Positions 4,825-6,156 of a stretch of 6,156 nucleotides of DNA are shown here, piece by piece. The notes beneath the pieces are model-generated. The model was not told where the DNA came from. It ran no database searches and saw only the letters and a program-made list of their open reading frames with translations. This DNA is from Alphaproteobacteria bacterium (GTDB taxonomy: Bacteria; Pseudomonadota; Alphaproteobacteria; UBA2136; UBA6156), in NCBI GenBank assembly GCA_027490875.1, contig JAIXXE010000076.1:1-6156 (forward strand). The letters run 5' to 3'. The stretch's first letter is position 1. Every line of letters starts with the position of its first letter. The position numbers and the translations under genes were made by a program.

Positions 4825-5932
4825 CCCTGCCGTTTTGGGTATTGCTGCAGGCCTCGCCCTGTTGGCCGGAGCTGTTCTGGCCCAGCCGACCGACCGTAAC
4901 ATCATCGCCGATTGGCCAGTCGAGCCACCCCGCGAAACCCGCCCGTTTGTGCCGATTTCGGGTCAGTTTAACCCCGATGTACCCCTCCCGCAGGATGCCT
5001 TGCTGTTGCCCACGCTGGATGCCATTGCCACCTACCGCGAGGACATGCAGGTGGGTTTGGTGGCCGTGGATGTTGGCCTTGGCGAAAATAACCCCTATTG
5101 GCGCATGAGCCAAACCGCACTGACGGTTTTTTTGAATAAGCTGGCAACGCTTAACCAAGCACCAGTGCCCGATGATGCCATCTGGCCCAACTTGGCCAAA
5201 CCCGACCCGCGCTACAACGGCCTGATGGTGCTGTTGCAAACCAAGGATGGCCGCCGGTTCCTGCCCTTTCGGGTGTTCATGGGCAGCATGGGCCTTGGGC
5301 CCGATAACCTGCTGGCCAAAGACCCAGGCCGCCGCATCGAGTACTGGCTGTTTGGCACTGCCCGCGTGCGGCGCGACCAAATCATTGGCGCCACGGTGCT
5401 GCCTGTCTATACCTTCGAGCAATGCCGACTGCTGGGCCAACGGGTGATTGAAACCACGCCACGGCAATGCCTGCTCGCCAATAACAATCTGTTGCTGGAA
5501 ACGATTGAACCCCCTACCTTAAAGAGCGCCAAACTGACCAGCTTTAATGAATGTTTACGCGGCGGCGATGGTCTTATCTATACCTTCCCGCGCCGCTGTG
5601 TGGCGGCGGGTGGGCGGGTGTTTACCGAACCACCGCAAATCTTTGACGCCGACGAACCCTTTGCGACCGATGCGCCAGCCAAACCGGGCGCCAAGCGTCT
5701 GGCGCCGTCGCTGCCATCGCCCACGCGTGTGGCGAGCCCCAGTGTCGTTGCCGGACTTGGCGCTGGTGTGGGGGCTGGTGCAGGCGTTACGGCAACGGTC
5801 TCGCCCACTGCGCCGGTACACATGCAGCCCTTAATGCAGCTGGGTGGTGGCCTGCTGCAAGCTGTCCCGGGGCTATCGGCCACGCAGCCGCCAACGTGGC
5901 GCGCGCTGCAAGGCACACCGCCGGCGCCTTAA
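4814..5932 (+). CDS. Exported protein with two cysteine-paired repeats, unknown function
   Basis: The protein has 372 residues. It has a signal peptide (about 1-23, hydrophobic core LGIAAGLALLAGAV, cleavage after VLA) and no lipobox Cys, so it should be released to the periplasm or beyond. Residues about 45-195 look like a globular domain (PYWRM at 94-98, LPFRVFMG at 150-157, RRIEYWLFGTARVRRD at 173-188). Two related units follow at 199-229 and 242-272, each with two Cys 15 residues apart (C204/C219, C247/C262) and a P-R-x-C core (TPRQC, FPRRC). The tail from about 285 is low-complexity, rich in Pro, Ala and Gly, with a GAG-type run at 314-326. The start codon lies within the end of gpsA, in ATGAGTTTTAG, with GAGG ten bases upstream, so translation is probably coupled to gpsA. 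I do not recognise the N-terminal domain. The Cys unit resembles a short motif I recall from other exported bacterial and archaeal proteins. Confidence 0.85.
   Translation: MSFSPAVLGIAAGLALLAGAVLAQPTDRNIIADWPVEPPRETRPFVPISGQFNPDVPLPQDALLLPTLDAIATYREDMQVGLVAVDVGLGENNPYWRMSQTALTVFLNKLATLNQAPVPDDAIWPNLAKPDPRYNGLMVLLQTKDGRRFLPFRVFMGSMGLGPDNLLAKDPGRRIEYWLFGTARVRRDQIIGATVLPVYTFEQCRLLGQRVIETTPRQCLLANNNLLLETIEPPTLKSAKLTSFNECLRGGDGLIYTFPRRCVAAGGRVFTEPPQIFDADEPFATDAPAKPGAKRLAPSLPSPTRVASPSVVAGLGAGVGAGAGVTATVSPTAPVHMQPLMQLGGGLLQAVPGLSATQPPTWRALQGTPPAP
5408..5629 (+). repeat. Tandem protein-level repeat with paired cysteines
   Basis: Two 31-residue units of the exported protein, 43 residues apart, share the pattern [TS]-F-x-[EQ]-C-x(3)-G-x(6)-P-R-x-C, then about nine residues and E. 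They differ widely at other positions, so this is an old duplication, not a recent DNA repeat. The matched Cys spacing suggests one disulfide per unit once exported. Confidence 0.7.
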
Positions 5933-5957
5933 GCTTTCGTGTATTTTGGAAGTGCCC

Positions 5958-6156
5958 ATGGCGTACTGGCTGATAAAATCGGAACCCTTTAAGTACAGCT
6001 GGCAGCAGCTGGAACGCGACGGCAGCACGTTTTGGGATGGCGTGCGCAACCATGTTGCCAAGCAGCATTTGCTGGCCATGCAGGTGGGCGATGAAGCGCT
6101 ATTTTACCATAGCAACGAGGGCAAGGCCTGCGTGGGCATTGCCCGCATTGTGGCAA
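5958..6156 (+). CDS. EVE-domain protein, N-terminal part (runs off the right edge)
   Basis: The ATG at 5958 has GGAAG at 5948-5952, five bases upstream. The visible 66 residues start MAYWLIKSEPFKYSW and continue WDGVRNHVAKQHL, VGDEALFYHSNEGKACVGIARI. These match the canonical EVE domain (YWLvKSEP, WdGVRNxxA, GDxxlFYHSN). EVE domains belong to the PUA-like fold, as in human THYN1, and are thought to bind modified bases in DNA or RNA; the bacterial housekeeping version is a cytoplasmic protein whose role is unsettled. Two positions differ from the common form: NHVAKQHL replaces the usual NYQARNNL. About half of the expected 135-150 residues are present. The gene follows the exported-protein gene by 25 bases on the same strand and is probably the fourth gene of that operon. 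Confidence 0.93.
   Translation, partial: MAYWLIKSEPFKYSWQQLERDGSTFWDGVRNHVAKQHLLAMQVGDEALFYHSNEGKACVGIARIVA

Noticed and set aside
1009..5199. The 8-base palindrome TTGGCCAA occurs five times (1009, 2376, 2712, 3880, 5192), far above chance; considered as an uptake or binding site.
   Set aside because: All five read in frame as Leu-Ala-Asn/Lys (TTG GCC AAn) in tsaD, mutM, gpsA and the exported-protein gene. The strong preference for TTG and GCC codons explains them.
4730..5467. A 245-codon open frame on the minus strand opposite gpsA and the exported-protein gene.
   Set aside because: It is the mirror of confidently assigned genes, has no ribosome-binding site or protein motif, and such frames are common antisense to GC-rich codons.

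Overview
The window looks like ordinary core chromosome of a moderately GC-rich alphaproteobacterium. The main clue is a gene for a TimA/Tim44-domain membrane protein, a family centred on Alphaproteobacteria and mitochondria. It sits among tsaD, gpsA and an EVE-domain gene, which I recall being close neighbours in many alphaproteobacteria. I cannot name a genus. There is no mobile element, CRISPR array, rRNA or tRNA here, and no stretch longer than about 205 bases lacks a gene.

Layout. Bases 1-220 (minus strand) hold the N-terminal part of an exported protein that runs off the left edge. Bases 221-423 form a divergent promoter region with back-to-back sigma70-like promoters and two small inverted repeats. 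Bases 424-690 (plus) encode an 88-residue two-helix membrane protein, followed by a strong intrinsic terminator at 710-745. Bases 744-1778 (minus) are tsaD, needed for the universal t6A tRNA modification. Bases 1827-2174 (plus) encode a 115-residue protein I do not recognise. Its last 25 bases overlap the 3' end of mutM/fpg (2150-3019, minus), a DNA repair glycosylase. An 83-base divergent gap then leads to a plus-strand run that looks like one operon: the TimA/Tim44-like gene (3103-3810), gpsA (3826-4824), an exported 372-residue protein with two cysteine-paired repeats (4814-5932, overlapping gpsA by 11 bases), and an EVE-domain gene (5958 to the right edge).

How the genes relate. The plus-strand run joins a membrane-associated protein, the enzyme that makes the glycerol-3-phosphate backbone of phospholipids, a secreted protein of unknown role and a predicted nucleic-acid-binding EVE protein. 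The sequence shows co-transcription, not a shared pathway. tsaD and mutM are each transcribed separately on the other strand.

I found no convincing new multi-gene system. The points most worth a second look are a predicted leaderless tsaD transcript whose promoter shares its -10 region with a promoter firing the other way, two small genes whose codon use differs from all their neighbours, and the translationally coupled exported protein with duplicated Cys motifs.
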